This document shows positions 9,771-17,928 of a stretch of DNA of 64,000 nucleotides, piece after piece (positions within the stretch are counted from its first letter, which is position 1; every line of letters starts with the position of its first letter). This DNA is from Clostridiales bacterium (lineage in GTDB: Bacteria; Bacillota; Clostridia; Oscillospirales; Oscillospiraceae). The notes below the pieces were generated by a model. That model searched no databases. It had not been told where the DNA came from and was given only the letters and a program-made list of their open reading frames with translations. A program made the position numbers and the translations under genes. The DNA lies in NCBI GenBank assembly GCA_902362775.1, contig CABIXV010000002.1:187679-251678 (forward strand), in the 5' to 3' direction.

Positions 9771-10634
9771 ATGACAGAATATCAGAAAACCTACATCGAA
9801 CTAAAAAAGCAGTTTTCCGCAACCGACGGCGGTCCGGACAGTGTCCGCGCTCTCTATGCCTTTAAGGAGGAACTGGAGCAGACCGAGGACCGGCAGGCCA
9901 AGGAAGTGCTGGTAGATGTGTATGATCTGCTGGACTTCAAGAAGGATGCCTATGAACTGCTCTGCCAAATCGGCAAGCGCTCCGATAAAAAGACCCTCAA
10001 GCGGCTGGGCGTCTTGAAGGACTATGTGGAGAGCTGGGGCAACCACTATGCCATCCCCAAGCCCAAAACACCGGAGGAAAAGCAGAAGGAGAAGGAGCGG
10101 CGGGCCCAGCTGGGCCTGCCCACCTTCCGGTATCATCCGGACCCTCTGGAAACCGGCGCTTTTGAGGAGTCCGCAGATGGCGTTGTCTGCGACTGCTGCG
10201 GCAAGACGACCCGCATTTTCTATACCAATCCGTTCTTTTCTGTGGAGGAAGTTGCGTATCTGTGTCCGGCGTGTATCGCCAGTGGCGAGGCGGCCCGGAA
10301 ATATGACGGCAGCTTTCAGGACGATTACTCTGTGGATGATGGTGTAGACGATCCGGAGAAGCTGGACGAGCTGATCCACCGCACCCCCGGCTACTCCGGC
10401 TGGCAGCAGGAATATTGGCGCGCCCACTGCGGTGACTACTGCGCCTATCTGGGCCATGTGGGAGCCAGAGAGCTGCGGGCACTGGGTGTGCTGGAGGGGG
10501 TGCTGGACGACACCATGTGGGACGAGGAACAGAAGGAACTGATTCAGGAATCCGTAAACGGCGGGCATCTGCAATGCTATCTGTTCCAGTGCCTCCACTG
10601 CGGAAAGCACCTGGTCTGGATGGATTTTGATTGA
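9771..10634 (+). CDS. CbrC / UPF0167 family protein
   Basis: 287 residues. The region from about residue 117 matches the CbrC (UPF0167) pattern: LPTFRYHPDPLETGAF, a zinc-type CDCCGK, CPACIASG, then RTPGYSGWQQEYW and AHCGDYCAYLG. E. coli CbrC is known for giving tolerance to colicin E2, and related proteins occur among bacterial immunity genes. An extra helical domain of about 110 residues precedes it, and a further CLHCGK motif lies near the C-terminus. Cytosolic, no signal peptide. It starts at ATG 9771 behind GAGAGG. Confidence 0.85.
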   Translation: MTEYQKTYIELKKQFSATDGGPDSVRALYAFKEELEQTEDRQAKEVLVDVYDLLDFKKDAYELLCQIGKRSDKKTLKRLGVLKDYVESWGNHYAIPKPKTPEEKQKEKERRAQLGLPTFRYHPDPLETGAFEESADGVVCDCCGKTTRIFYTNPFFSVEEVAYLCPACIASGEAARKYDGSFQDDYSVDDGVDDPEKLDELIHRTPGYSGWQQEYWRAHCGDYCAYLGHVGARELRALGVLEGVLDDTMWDEEQKELIQESVNGGHLQCYLFQCLHCGKHLVWMDFD

Positions 10635-10662
10635 GAAGTTTTCAAAAGGTGGGATACAAGCG

Positions 10663-10941
10663 ATGACAACCAAAACACTGACTATTCAATGGAATGAGGA
10701 ACAACTGCCCATCCTTCCGTTAGAGCCGGAAGCCCACCTCTCCTTTGCCACCCATGATGACGGAAATGAGTTGGAGCTAACAGGAAACCGGGCTGGGCTG
10801 CTCCTATTGGCGAAAGCCGCTCTTGGTATGGCGGAAACCATTCGTGAGGATGGATTCCACATCCATCTGGATGACCTGTATAGCATCAACGCCGAGGGAA
10901 AAAGCATCCTGATCCGAAAGGAGGAACGGTCAAAGCCATGA
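10663..10941 (+). CDS. Imm32-like small immunity protein
   Basis: 92 residues from ATG 10663, preceded by AAAGGTGGG. An in-frame ATG at 10627 would overlap the previous gene and lacks a ribosome site. The segment LELTGNRAGLLLLAKAAL followed by HIHLDDLYSIN resembles the Imm32 family (a Gly-Asn-x-x-Gly-Leu turn followed by helix, then a histidine-containing strand). The last four bases overlap the start of the next gene (ATGA), implying translational coupling. Confidence 0.65.
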   Translation: MTTKTLTIQWNEEQLPILPLEPEAHLSFATHDDGNELELTGNRAGLLLLAKAALGMAETIREDGFHIHLDDLYSINAEGKSILIRKEERSKP

Positions 10942-12050
10942 TGGAAAAAACCTTCCTCAACCCCGCTACAAATAAGCAGTGGCGGATTGAAATTGACGGC
11001 CATACCATCCGAACCTGCCCCAATGGCGGGAAGGTCAAGGAGATCCTGTGTGACTCCGCCTTCCAGGTCAAGAGCAAGGCGGCCAGCGCCATGATGGGCC
11101 AGATGCGGAAAGGATTCGTCTATCAGAATCCGGACGCCGCTGTTGGGCAGGCGCGGTGCCATCGGTTTGTCGGAAAGGACAGCAACGGCTTCATGCCTCT
11201 GGCCGCCGCCCTCACACGGGATGACTTCTTCCTGACGAGGGTGGTGGGAGATTTTGAGGACGAAACCCTCTATCACTTCGACGGCAGCGGAGAGATACTT
11301 GAAACGGTCTCTCTGGGTGCCAAGCGGATGACCTATGAGCAGGTCCTCTGCCCCAATGATACTCTTCTGCTGAACAACAGCTATCTTTTGGAGCAGTTCT
11401 CCCTCCGCACCCATGCGGTCACGCCCTTTGCCAGCAAGAAAAACAGCATGAAGGCCATGTTGGACCAGAGCGGCGACCTGGCCCTGTGGTGCACAGGCGA
11501 GGAAATCGTGGTCTTTGACTTTGGCAGCAACACAGAGGTGTGGCGGGAAACGGTAAAATGCAAGAAGTCGAAGAATCCGAATTTTGCCTATTACTGCTTC
11601 GGAATGCTCTCGCCCCGTCAAAGCAAAGCGGCCTACTGTGTCACCGAGGGTGAGTATGTGCTGGTCGATTTGAAGTCCGGCCAAAAAGTAGTGATCCCCA
11701 ATGAGGGCTGGCATCCCTTCTTCTCCCCGGATGACCAGTGCTTCTCGGTGGGCGGCAGGTTCTATCTGACCCAGACCGGAGAGGAGATGACCAATCCTTT
11801 CCCGTTTTCTGTCCGGCAAGGGCTGAGTTTTTCAGATACCTGCACGGTGCGGACAAGTGGCAGCCTGATGGCCGTTCAGCAGGAGCGTGGCAGTTCCCCC
11901 ATAGAGGTGTGGGATACCGGCAGCGGCCAGCTGCTGGCCACCATTGACGACCCCTTTGTGGTGCGGCAGGTGAGTTTTTCCTTTACCAAGAGCGGACTTG
12001 TCCTGCACACCGATTATGGGGCCATGAGCATCTATTCCTGCCCCCTCTGA
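10938..12050 (+). CDS. WGR-domain protein with beta-propeller-like C-terminus
   Basis: 370 residues. Residues 1-65 look like a WGR domain (FLNPATNKQWRIEIDG, then GKVKEI and a lysine-rich helix). WGR domains in PARP and MolR proteins help to bind nucleic acid ends. The remaining 300 residues show repeated strand-rich blocks (LALWCTGEEIVVFDF, YVLVDLKSGQKVVI, IEVWDTGSGQLLATI) like WD40 or quinoprotein-type propellers. It is coupled by a four-base overlap to the Imm32-like gene. The pairing suggests a toxin-binding or damage-sensing role, but that is inference. Confidence 0.65.
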   Translation: MMEKTFLNPATNKQWRIEIDGHTIRTCPNGGKVKEILCDSAFQVKSKAASAMMGQMRKGFVYQNPDAAVGQARCHRFVGKDSNGFMPLAAALTRDDFFLTRVVGDFEDETLYHFDGSGEILETVSLGAKRMTYEQVLCPNDTLLLNNSYLLEQFSLRTHAVTPFASKKNSMKAMLDQSGDLALWCTGEEIVVFDFGSNTEVWRETVKCKKSKNPNFAYYCFGMLSPRQSKAAYCVTEGEYVLVDLKSGQKVVIPNEGWHPFFSPDDQCFSVGGRFYLTQTGEEMTNPFPFSVRQGLSFSDTCTVRTSGSLMAVQQERGSSPIEVWDTGSGQLLATIDDPFVVRQVSFSFTKSGLVLHTDYGAMSIYSCPL

Positions 12051-12066
12051 AACGGAGGGATGAACG

Positions 12067-12501
12067 ATGGATCATGAGAGAAAAGAACTTTTGGCACAGA
12101 AAAAGGCACAGCTTAAAGTAAAACAGCAAAGAGAAGAGATTCAGCAATACAAAGACCATTTTGCAAAAAGCATCCAACATTTTTCTCAAAAATGCCGGTA
12201 CGCAGATGAAGCGGAAGCGGTCAAACTTGGAAAATTCATCTCAAAACTCGATTTCGCGCAGCCGGGACAACTGTCAATCCAAGAAGTTTGCCCGTACCCC
12301 CACGAAAATGTTTACCTGTGCTTTTTGATGGGAACAGAGGCACTGTTTCAAATCTTCATATTCGGAAAATATGATGACATCCTGCGCGATTATGATGAAT
12401 GGGCGGTTTTCAGCCCCTGCCTGCTGCTTGTGGATGAGGATTTTATTCATTATACTTATATCAACAATGATGGCGAAGTCAAAGAATCACAAGTATCGTG
12501 A
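12067..12501 (+). CDS. AT-rich hypothetical protein
   Basis: 144 residues behind a GGAGGG. The N-terminus (residues 1-45) is a charged helix rich in Lys, Gln and Glu, probably coiled coil; the rest is mixed alpha/beta with many aromatic residues. Codon use is clearly more AT-rich than in its neighbours (AAA, GAT, TTT), which suggests a separate and recent origin. No family recognised. Position and size fit an immunity protein. Confidence 0.65.
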   Translation: MDHERKELLAQKKAQLKVKQQREEIQQYKDHFAKSIQHFSQKCRYADEAEAVKLGKFISKLDFAQPGQLSIQEVCPYPHENVYLCFLMGTEALFQIFIFGKYDDILRDYDEWAVFSPCLLLVDEDFIHYTYINNDGEVKESQVS

Positions 12502-12527
12502 CGGCTGAGAAAGAGAAGTATACGCCT

Positions 12528-13277
12528 ATGAACAAAGAAACATTGACGACAAAACTCCTGGACTTGGTCGAGGGGCGGGAAACGCCCGAAAGCTGGCGAG
12601 GCTGGTGGGACGAGCATGAGTCTGAACTGGAAACCCTGCTCAATCGGGGTGAATTCCTGAAACTGAAACCCTGCCGGCATGGTTTTCAGTGGGTCCCGGT
12701 GTTTGGCAGCCAAAAGGGAGCCATCACCATTCTGGAAAAGAGCGGCACAGCATTTGAGGCCAGCGATCTCTACCAGGATCGGTATCTGGCTGAGTTGGAC
12801 GCTTTCTGCAAGGAGCAGGAGCGAGTGCAGCGGGAAAAGCAAAAGGAATTCAAGACCAACAACCCGGAGTTGTTTGGCCGATACCCCAAGTTCTCCAAGG
12901 CGCTGGCAAAGGTGCTGGACTCCTCTGATGAGATCCAGCCTGCCGCCACGGAGGTGCAGATTGGGAATCAAGAAAGCGTGCTGGACTTCACGCTCCCGTC
13001 CCAGGTGCGGGAGTTCTTCCTGCTGACCGCTGGCATCCAGGCGTCCGCAGGCGTGACCATTGATTTGTCCGGCCTGTTTGATCTGACCATTCATAGAGAG
13101 CGGTATTGCGTGCTGGGCGAGTTCTGGAAAGAAGCGGACGGCGACCAGCTCCTGCTCCGCCCCGGAGAGGAGACTATCTGGTACTACGCCCATGAGCAGG
13201 ACAAGGTAAAGCGCCTCTGCAATGATATGACAGAACTGCTGGAGAAGAAACTGGCGAGGTATTTCAATGAGCAATAA
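12528..13277 (+). CDS. SMI1/KNR4-like (SUKH-type) protein
   Basis: 249 residues from ATG 12528. A GTG at 12498 overlapping the previous stop is possible but has no ribosome site, whereas GAGAAG precedes ATG 12528. The C-terminal half carries the SUKH-like pattern: LPSQVREFFLLTAGI, a strand with VLGEFW, then DGDQLLLRPGEETIWYYAHE and a final helix. SUKH proteins are among the most common immunity proteins against nuclease toxins. The N-terminal 100 residues are helical and charged. Cytosolic. Confidence 0.6.
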   Translation: MNKETLTTKLLDLVEGRETPESWRGWWDEHESELETLLNRGEFLKLKPCRHGFQWVPVFGSQKGAITILEKSGTAFEASDLYQDRYLAELDAFCKEQERVQREKQKEFKTNNPELFGRYPKFSKALAKVLDSSDEIQPAATEVQIGNQESVLDFTLPSQVREFFLLTAGIQASAGVTIDLSGLFDLTIHRERYCVLGEFWKEADGDQLLLRPGEETIWYYAHEQDKVKRLCNDMTELLEKKLARYFNEQ

Positions 13278-13330
13278 AAACAGCGCGGTGATTGAGGGCC
13301 GAACTGTAAATCAGCGAAGGAAGAATGGAA

Positions 13331-13681
13331 ATGACATTAGAAGAAATGTTCTGTGATCTTTATGATAAATATAGTAAGGATTTTAACTGGTATATGATTC
13401 CCTTCACACAGGCGGACGGGGCATTTGTTGCTGAACTAAACAAAGAAATAGGACAAGACCACTTCTTATACGGCAAAAAAATCTGGGCGGTTGCGAAGTG
13501 CGAATCCAATGATGATGTGTTATATGTTCTCAGAAACGGAATAGGAAGAGACATTTACTATCTGTTTCATTTGACTTATTCGGCACAAAATGCGGACGGA
13601 TTTCCCCGGTATGAGGAGTTTGCAGATATATTTGCAGTAAAAGAATTTATAGAACGATCATATATCGAGGATTATATGTAA
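13331..13681 (+). CDS. AT-rich hypothetical protein, probable immunity type
   Basis: 116 residues. The start was placed at ATG 13331, seven bases after AGGAAG; the in-frame ATG at 13325 is too close to that site. Small, acidic and aromatic-rich, without signal peptide, and with codon use more AT-rich than most of the array. The second half (YVLRNGIGRDIYYLFHLTYS, then a helix FADIFAVKEFIE) resembles the compact alpha/beta form of many small immunity proteins. No named family recognised. Confidence 0.65.
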   Translation: MTLEEMFCDLYDKYSKDFNWYMIPFTQADGAFVAELNKEIGQDHFLYGKKIWAVAKCESNDDVLYVLRNGIGRDIYYLFHLTYSAQNADGFPRYEEFADIFAVKEFIERSYIEDYM

Positions 13682-13747
13682 TCTTCAAATTTCAATTTAT
13701 TGGGAATCTACCTTACCCGCAGCGGCAGCAGAAAGGAGGCGGTCACT

Positions 13748-14263
13748 ATGTCAACTTGGAGCGGAATGCGGAACAAACTGGAAAGTGACTATCTGTGTCC
13801 GGCGCTCCGGGGCCACATCCAGTATTTTGCCACCAGTTACAGCAAAAGTGCTGACCATGAGGGCCGGGCAGCCATTCGTGTGGACGGCGTGGAAGTGCTG
13901 CGGAGCAACTACTACACCTATTTTGAGAATGTGTGGACGAAATTTCATCATTTGCGGTCCACAACGCTGAAGGATTACGACTCCGCAAAAGAGGCCATCA
14001 ACCAGGCTCATGCCTTTGCGCTGGAGCAGGGCACCTTTGACCAAAAGGTGTTCTATGAGGCGTTTGGTATCTTTGATAACCAGAGCATTGAGAAAAGCCT
14101 TGTCAGCGAGAATCCCCTTGTCCGCATCTTTGCCCTTCTGGACCGCAGGCTGGGAAAGCGCCGCCTGCTGGCTTTGGAGGAATCCATGGAGCACGAACTG
14201 GACTGGGTGCGAGCCTTCTATGTGATTCGGATGCAGGCCGAAGGGCTGATGGAAAAAGAATAA
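13748..14263 (+). CDS. SF0329-like family protein
   Basis: 171 residues from ATG 13748 behind AAAGGAGG. An upstream in-frame start at 13700 is disfavoured. The N-terminus, with WSGMRNKLESDYLCPALRGH followed by an ATSYSKSADHEGR and IRVDG motif, recalls the SF0329 group of small bacterial proteins. The C-terminal half is helical. The family has no experimentally known function that I can cite; it occurs here inside an immunity-type array. Confidence 0.6.
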   Translation: MSTWSGMRNKLESDYLCPALRGHIQYFATSYSKSADHEGRAAIRVDGVEVLRSNYYTYFENVWTKFHHLRSTTLKDYDSAKEAINQAHAFALEQGTFDQKVFYEAFGIFDNQSIEKSLVSENPLVRIFALLDRRLGKRRLLALEESMEHELDWVRAFYVIRMQAEGLMEKE

Positions 14264-14281
14264 CATTTAGGAGGAACTGCC

Positions 14282-14641
14282 ATGTCACAGATTGCATCTT
14301 TTTATCTTCTCAAAGGCGGCCAGCGGCAGGAATTACCCAACGGTAACTGCTCCGGTGCGGTCTATATGGCCATCTGGGACTGGTGTGAGAGCGAGCTTGA
14401 TCTGGATGTCCGTTTTCCTGCTCCCCAGACGGAGGACACCCTGGACTGCGCTCTGCTGGAGAGAGAGCTGGCATCTAAACTGCTGGCAGCATTTCGGGAG
14501 CAGGACCTCCCGGAGCTGGCCGCCGAAATTGCCCCAGACTGGGATCTGCCCACCGAGGCGGTGCAAAGCGGACTTGAAACGCTGCGCTCCCATCTGGAGC
14601 TGGCGCGGGGCGACGTCGCCCTGCTGTATGAGATGATTTGA
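14282..14641 (+). CDS. hypothetical protein
   Basis: 119 residues, strongly acidic, starting at ATG 14282 behind AGGAGG and 18 bases after the previous stop. The pattern is a short strand-rich N-terminus (SFYLLKGGQRQELPNGN) followed by long helices (LLERELASKLLAAF, LETLRSHLELA). No family recognised. The compact acidic form fits a single-domain immunity protein. Confidence 0.65.
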   Translation: MSQIASFYLLKGGQRQELPNGNCSGAVYMAIWDWCESELDLDVRFPAPQTEDTLDCALLERELASKLLAAFREQDLPELAAEIAPDWDLPTEAVQSGLETLRSHLELARGDVALLYEMI

Positions 14642-14692
14642 CGGGACTATACCCATACCAAGGATGCAGGTTAAGAAACGGAGAGAAATACC

Positions 14693-15043
14693 ATGGTGAG
14701 AGATGGACTTGTGTTCAAAGATGAGGATGGTCAGGTCATATTCAACCAGTACAGCTTCTGTGAACTGGTGAAGCACCTGCTGGTGGAGCTGGTAGGGATC
14801 TCCTATGAGGAAGCCTCCCAGATAGTGGAACACTCACCGCTGGCAGAGCCAGTGGCCGATGCCTTGGGAGTGGCGATATTCAGCCATGACCTGCCTTATT
14901 ACTGGGCTATGTTTTTCTACTATGGGAACGGTTATTGGCAAAAGGGCATCCCAGCGCAGCCAGAGGATATGGATGCCTATGAAGCTCTGGAAAATAAGAT
15001 TATGGAGAAATACCACTTAAAGGAGCCATTTATATGGACATGA
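14693..15043 (+). CDS. hypothetical protein coupled to barstar
   Basis: 116 residues behind GGAGAG. The N-terminus has a strand/helix pattern (GLVFKDEDGQVIFNQ, then a helix LVKHLLVELVGISYEEA), the C-terminus is aromatic-rich (YYWAMFFYYGNGYW). Its last ten bases overlap the start of the barstar-like gene, so the two are probably translated together. Function unknown; it may protect against the same or a linked toxin. Confidence 0.65.
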   Translation: MVRDGLVFKDEDGQVIFNQYSFCELVKHLLVELVGISYEEASQIVEHSPLAEPVADALGVAIFSHDLPYYWAMFFYYGNGYWQKGIPAQPEDMDAYEALENKIMEKYHLKEPFIWT

Positions 15044-15339
15044 GAGAGGTGTTCACCATTGACGGTCGCCGCTTTTCCAGCATGGCCGGTTTTTATGACG
15101 AGGTGGAGAGGGTGTTTACCTTTGGTTTGGACCAGAAGATTGGTCGGAACCTGAACGCTTTCAACGATATTCTCCGGGGCGGTTTTGGGCGGCATGAGTA
15201 TGGACAGCCCATCCATATCCAGTGGCTGGCCTATGAAAAAAGTGTCCGTAATCTCGGGAAAGAGACTATGGACACCATTGTAGAAATCATTTTGGATACG
15301 GACCATTCCGGGCACGACTGTACCCTGGAAAGGTTTTGA
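15034..15339 (+). CDS. barstar-family ribonuclease inhibitor
   Basis: 101 residues from ATG 15034, eight bases after AAAGGAG. The barstar pattern is clear: FTIDGRRFSSMAGFYDEVER, then a helix start followed by IGRNLNAFNDIL, in which the conserved Gly-x-Asn-Leu and Asp positions of barstar appear, then a long strand with IHIQWLAYEKS. Barstar binds barnase-type ribonucleases and blocks the active site with its acidic helix. A cognate toxin gene is not present in the window, so it probably guards against toxins from other cells. Size matches the family (about 90 residues). Confidence 0.85.
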   Translation: MDMREVFTIDGRRFSSMAGFYDEVERVFTFGLDQKIGRNLNAFNDILRGGFGRHEYGQPIHIQWLAYEKSVRNLGKETMDTIVEIILDTDHSGHDCTLERF

Positions 15340-15363
15340 TTGAACAGAAACGGAGGCATTGCC

Positions 15364-16143
15364 ATGGGACTTGATATCTACGCCGGAACATTGACCCGGT
15401 ACTATTCTCACAACTGGAAAACCGTTGTTCAGCAGTGGGCGGAGGAAAACGGATACGCCTTTAACCGGATCACGCCGGATGGAGAACCCGCTGACAACGA
15501 GGAGGATCTGTCCCCGGCCGAGGTCCAGGCGGCGGTGGAGAACTGGCGGGATCAGATCTTGAGCGCCATTTCTCAGCCGGACCAGCCCCCCTACACCCCC
15601 TGGCCGGAGGATAATGAGAAGCCCTATTACACGGACAAGCCGGATTGGGATTCCTTCGGCGCTATGCTGCTGGTGGCCGCCTGTCGTACATACGAGGAAC
15701 CGGTGCCATCTACTGTGGAGAAAGACTGGGACTTCATGGGGAACCCTATTATCGCCCGTCTTTCGGCAGATAAAGAACGGGTTTGGTCATTGTTTCGCGG
15801 TGCTACATGGTGGATTCCTTTGTCGGCCAGCTTCCTGTTCCAAGGACCGCTTCCTACCAACGATACAGCCACAATTGGTACGGTAGGAGGGCTTCGAAAA
15901 GAGCTGGAGAAGCTGAACCAGCTGGCGTGGCAGGCCGATGAGGATACCATCCTTGATTGGGCGGATACGGAGGGATACCCGGTAGACGGAACCATAGACG
16001 CAGATGGGCAGTACAGCAAGGCGGACATCCCGGAACACACCCAGTATGACACCCAATCCCTGGCCAAGTTCGCCTTCTCTATGTTTTGGCGGGCCATGCG
16101 ATTTGCCGAGGAACAGCAGGTTCCCATTTTACTGGATTTTTAG
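15364..16143 (+). CDS. hypothetical protein, MGLDIYAG-type N-terminus
   Basis: 259 residues from ATG 15364 behind CGGAGG. Opens MGLDIYAGTLTRYY, then a tryptophan-rich N-terminal third, a hydrophobic helix with GAMLLVAAC, and a C-terminal helix AFSMFWRAMRFAEEQ. The opening and length resemble a group of uncharacterised proteins often found among immunity genes, but I cannot name a family. No signal peptide. The next gene starts ten bases after its stop, so the two are likely cotranscribed. Confidence 0.65.
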   Translation: MGLDIYAGTLTRYYSHNWKTVVQQWAEENGYAFNRITPDGEPADNEEDLSPAEVQAAVENWRDQILSAISQPDQPPYTPWPEDNEKPYYTDKPDWDSFGAMLLVAACRTYEEPVPSTVEKDWDFMGNPIIARLSADKERVWSLFRGATWWIPLSASFLFQGPLPTNDTATIGTVGGLRKELEKLNQLAWQADEDTILDWADTEGYPVDGTIDADGQYSKADIPEHTQYDTQSLAKFAFSMFWRAMRFAEEQQVPILLDF

Positions 16144-16153
16144 GGAGGTTTTT

Positions 16154-16867
16154 ATGGGATACGACGTGAGTTTTCACCCGATTTCGCCGGAAGAAATGCG
16201 GGAATGGTATTTTACTCCCCTTACTTGGATACAGCAGGGACAGGAGGAAAAGGTACTGGCCCTTGCCGCACGGCATGGAATGGAGGATTTCTATGCGGAA
16301 AAGTATCTGGATACCCTGCGGGTCGGGGCGGGGACAGAGCCGGATGAATTGTTTGATAAGAGCCACGGCTTTTATATTGCGGTAATCCAGGGCTTTTTCC
16401 GGGATTACTATTACACCAGAGGCAGTGCCTTTTCTTTCTTGGTGGAGCAAAAGCCGGAATATGCCCGGTACTTCACCCCATGGACACAGGTGGTACCAAC
16501 CTTCTTTCCCAATCCAGCAAAAAATCGGATCATCGAAAACTACTGCTCCGGTGTATACCTGTCTCCGAATCAAGCCGCACAGCTTCTCCGGGATATGAAG
16601 CAGGGGCCGAAGGTTCTCGAAGATATGGAGAGGCTTTGGAGCGATGGGCAGCTTGCGGTGCTGAAAAAGGCCCTCACCGCCGCCGTGGAGCTGGGTGCTG
16701 GCCTGCTGGAAGCCACTGAGGTAGTGGAGCCCAATCCCATCCGACCCAATGAGAGTACAAGCTATTCCAACCTGTACCACTGCGACCGGGATGGGGTATA
16801 TCTCTACATAGACATGGCTCTGAAACAGATTAGCCAAACAATGGAGAGGAGTAAAGACCATAGTTGA
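16154..16867 (+). CDS. hypothetical protein, MGYDVSFHP-type N-terminus
   Basis: 237 residues from ATG 16154 behind GGGAGG. An open frame extends upstream to 16004, but that would overlap the preceding gene. Opens MGYDVSFHPISPEEM; helical with a strand pair near residue 130-150. No family recognised. The paired N-termini MGLDIYAG and MGYDVSFHP of two adjacent genes suggest a related fold or a joint cassette. Confidence 0.65.
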   Translation: MGYDVSFHPISPEEMREWYFTPLTWIQQGQEEKVLALAARHGMEDFYAEKYLDTLRVGAGTEPDELFDKSHGFYIAVIQGFFRDYYYTRGSAFSFLVEQKPEYARYFTPWTQVVPTFFPNPAKNRIIENYCSGVYLSPNQAAQLLRDMKQGPKVLEDMERLWSDGQLAVLKKALTAAVELGAGLLEATEVVEPNPIRPNESTSYSNLYHCDRDGVYLYIDMALKQISQTMERSKDHS

Positions 16868-16900
16868 AAACAGAAAATTGATAAGAAGGAGAAGCGATGG

Positions 16901-17023
16901 ATGAATGGGATCATCCTTTTGGTGGGCGTTTTATTGTTCGCGATACTGATAATGTTGCTTCTTACAAAGCAATGGGGTGGTCTGATTCTCTTTTTCCTTG
17001 CCCTGTATTTGATTTTCAAATAA
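16901..17023 (+). CDS. small two-helix membrane protein (40 aa)
   Basis: A 40-codon frame, ATG 16901 to TAA 17021-17023, behind AAGGAG at nine bases. The product is almost wholly hydrophobic: a first segment of about 19 residues (GIILLVGVLLFAILIIMLL), a short polar turn TKQWGG, and a second segment LILFFLALYLIF. It would form a membrane hairpin. The alternative reading in the overlapping frame (ATG 16897) gives a Cys/Asp-rich stretch with no such order, so the membrane reading is preferred. It could be a leader, a membrane partner, or a small toxin-like peptide. Confidence 0.55.
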   Translation: MNGIILLVGVLLFAILIMLLLTKQWGGLILFFLALYLIFK

Positions 17024-17052
17024 TGGATGAACATTGCCTGGAGGTGGGTACT

Positions 17053-17928
17053 ATGGAACAAAAACGCCCTGCGGACATCTTTGCGGAGGCCCTGGACTAC
17101 CTGTGGAATGGGCTGGGCTTGGAGGAAAAGGGCTGGAAGCGGCTGAAAAAGGGCGACTTCAAAAAGAAAATGAAAAACGGGATGACCTATCAGATCTGGT
17201 TTGATAGGAGCCGATACAACTACCTGGACTATGAGATCGGTCATGGAAATGTGGAGGTAGGCTTCACCTGCATCATTAAGCTGGGGGATGACCGCCTCTA
17301 TTCTTTTAAAATAGAATCCACAACAGGCGGTTCGTTCTTCCGGATGCTGACAGAGGATCTGCGGCTGGACACCGGGCTGCTGGACACCTTCCTGCCCCTG
17401 ATCAAAGCCCACTACCTCGATTTTATCGACCGCTTTGAGGCGGACCCGGCAGAGGCGCTCCAGCCGGTCTGCGCCCCCTTTATCCAGCCGGAGGACTACA
17501 TCTGGTGCATCCATGTGAATGAGCAGATGGTGGAACGGTACGGAACGGCGGAACAGCTGGCGGAGTACCGCCATCAGGCGGAACTGCGCGGAACGCCGGA
17601 GCACAAGGCAAAGAACTGGATGGGCTCGATGTTGTTCCACCTCTCCCACTCCGATGATGTGGATCACGCCTGGGCCTCAAGCCGCACCAGAGCGGAGCTG
17701 GACCAGGTGGCGGACCCCTTTGTGCAGGCCAAGCGGCAGACAGGACAGTGGTCGCAGGAGGATGAGGCGGGCTATCAGCTCTACCGGCAGGAGACAGACC
17801 CGGAGAAACGCACCTTTCGGGTCTGGTATCTCATCGCCAACCCCCGCGGTCTGCCGAAAGAGTTTGTCCGGAAAGAGCTGGAGTTCCGGTGGAAGCTGTT
17901 CCCTCATAAGAAGGAGGAGACCAAATGA
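17053..17928 (+). CDS. hypothetical protein, DUF4304-like N-terminus
   Basis: 291 residues from ATG 17053 behind GGAGGTGGG. A longer frame begins at 16897, but its first 52 codons overlap the small membrane protein and look non-coding. Residues 1-110 (FAEALDYLWNGLGLEEKGW, then FKKKMKNGMTYQIWFDRS) resemble DUF4304-type proteins, which share a strand-rich core; this is tentative. The C-terminal part is helical and charged. The stop overlaps the next start (ATGA). Confidence 0.6.
   Translation: MEQKRPADIFAEALDYLWNGLGLEEKGWKRLKKGDFKKKMKNGMTYQIWFDRSRYNYLDYEIGHGNVEVGFTCIIKLGDDRLYSFKIESTTGGSFFRMLTEDLRLDTGLLDTFLPLIKAHYLDFIDRFEADPAEALQPVCAPFIQPEDYIWCIHVNEQMVERYGTAEQLAEYRHQAELRGTPEHKAKNWMGSMLFHLSHSDDVDHAWASSRTRAELDQVADPFVQAKRQTGQWSQEDEAGYQLYRQETDPEKRTFRVWYLIANPRGLPKEFVRKELEFRWKLFPHKKEETK

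Noticed and set aside
16897..17052. N-terminal extension of the DUF4304-like gene
   Set aside because: The codons read as a Cys/Asp-rich string without family resemblance and coincide with a hydrophobic small protein in the other frame; ATG 17053 has a better ribosome site.
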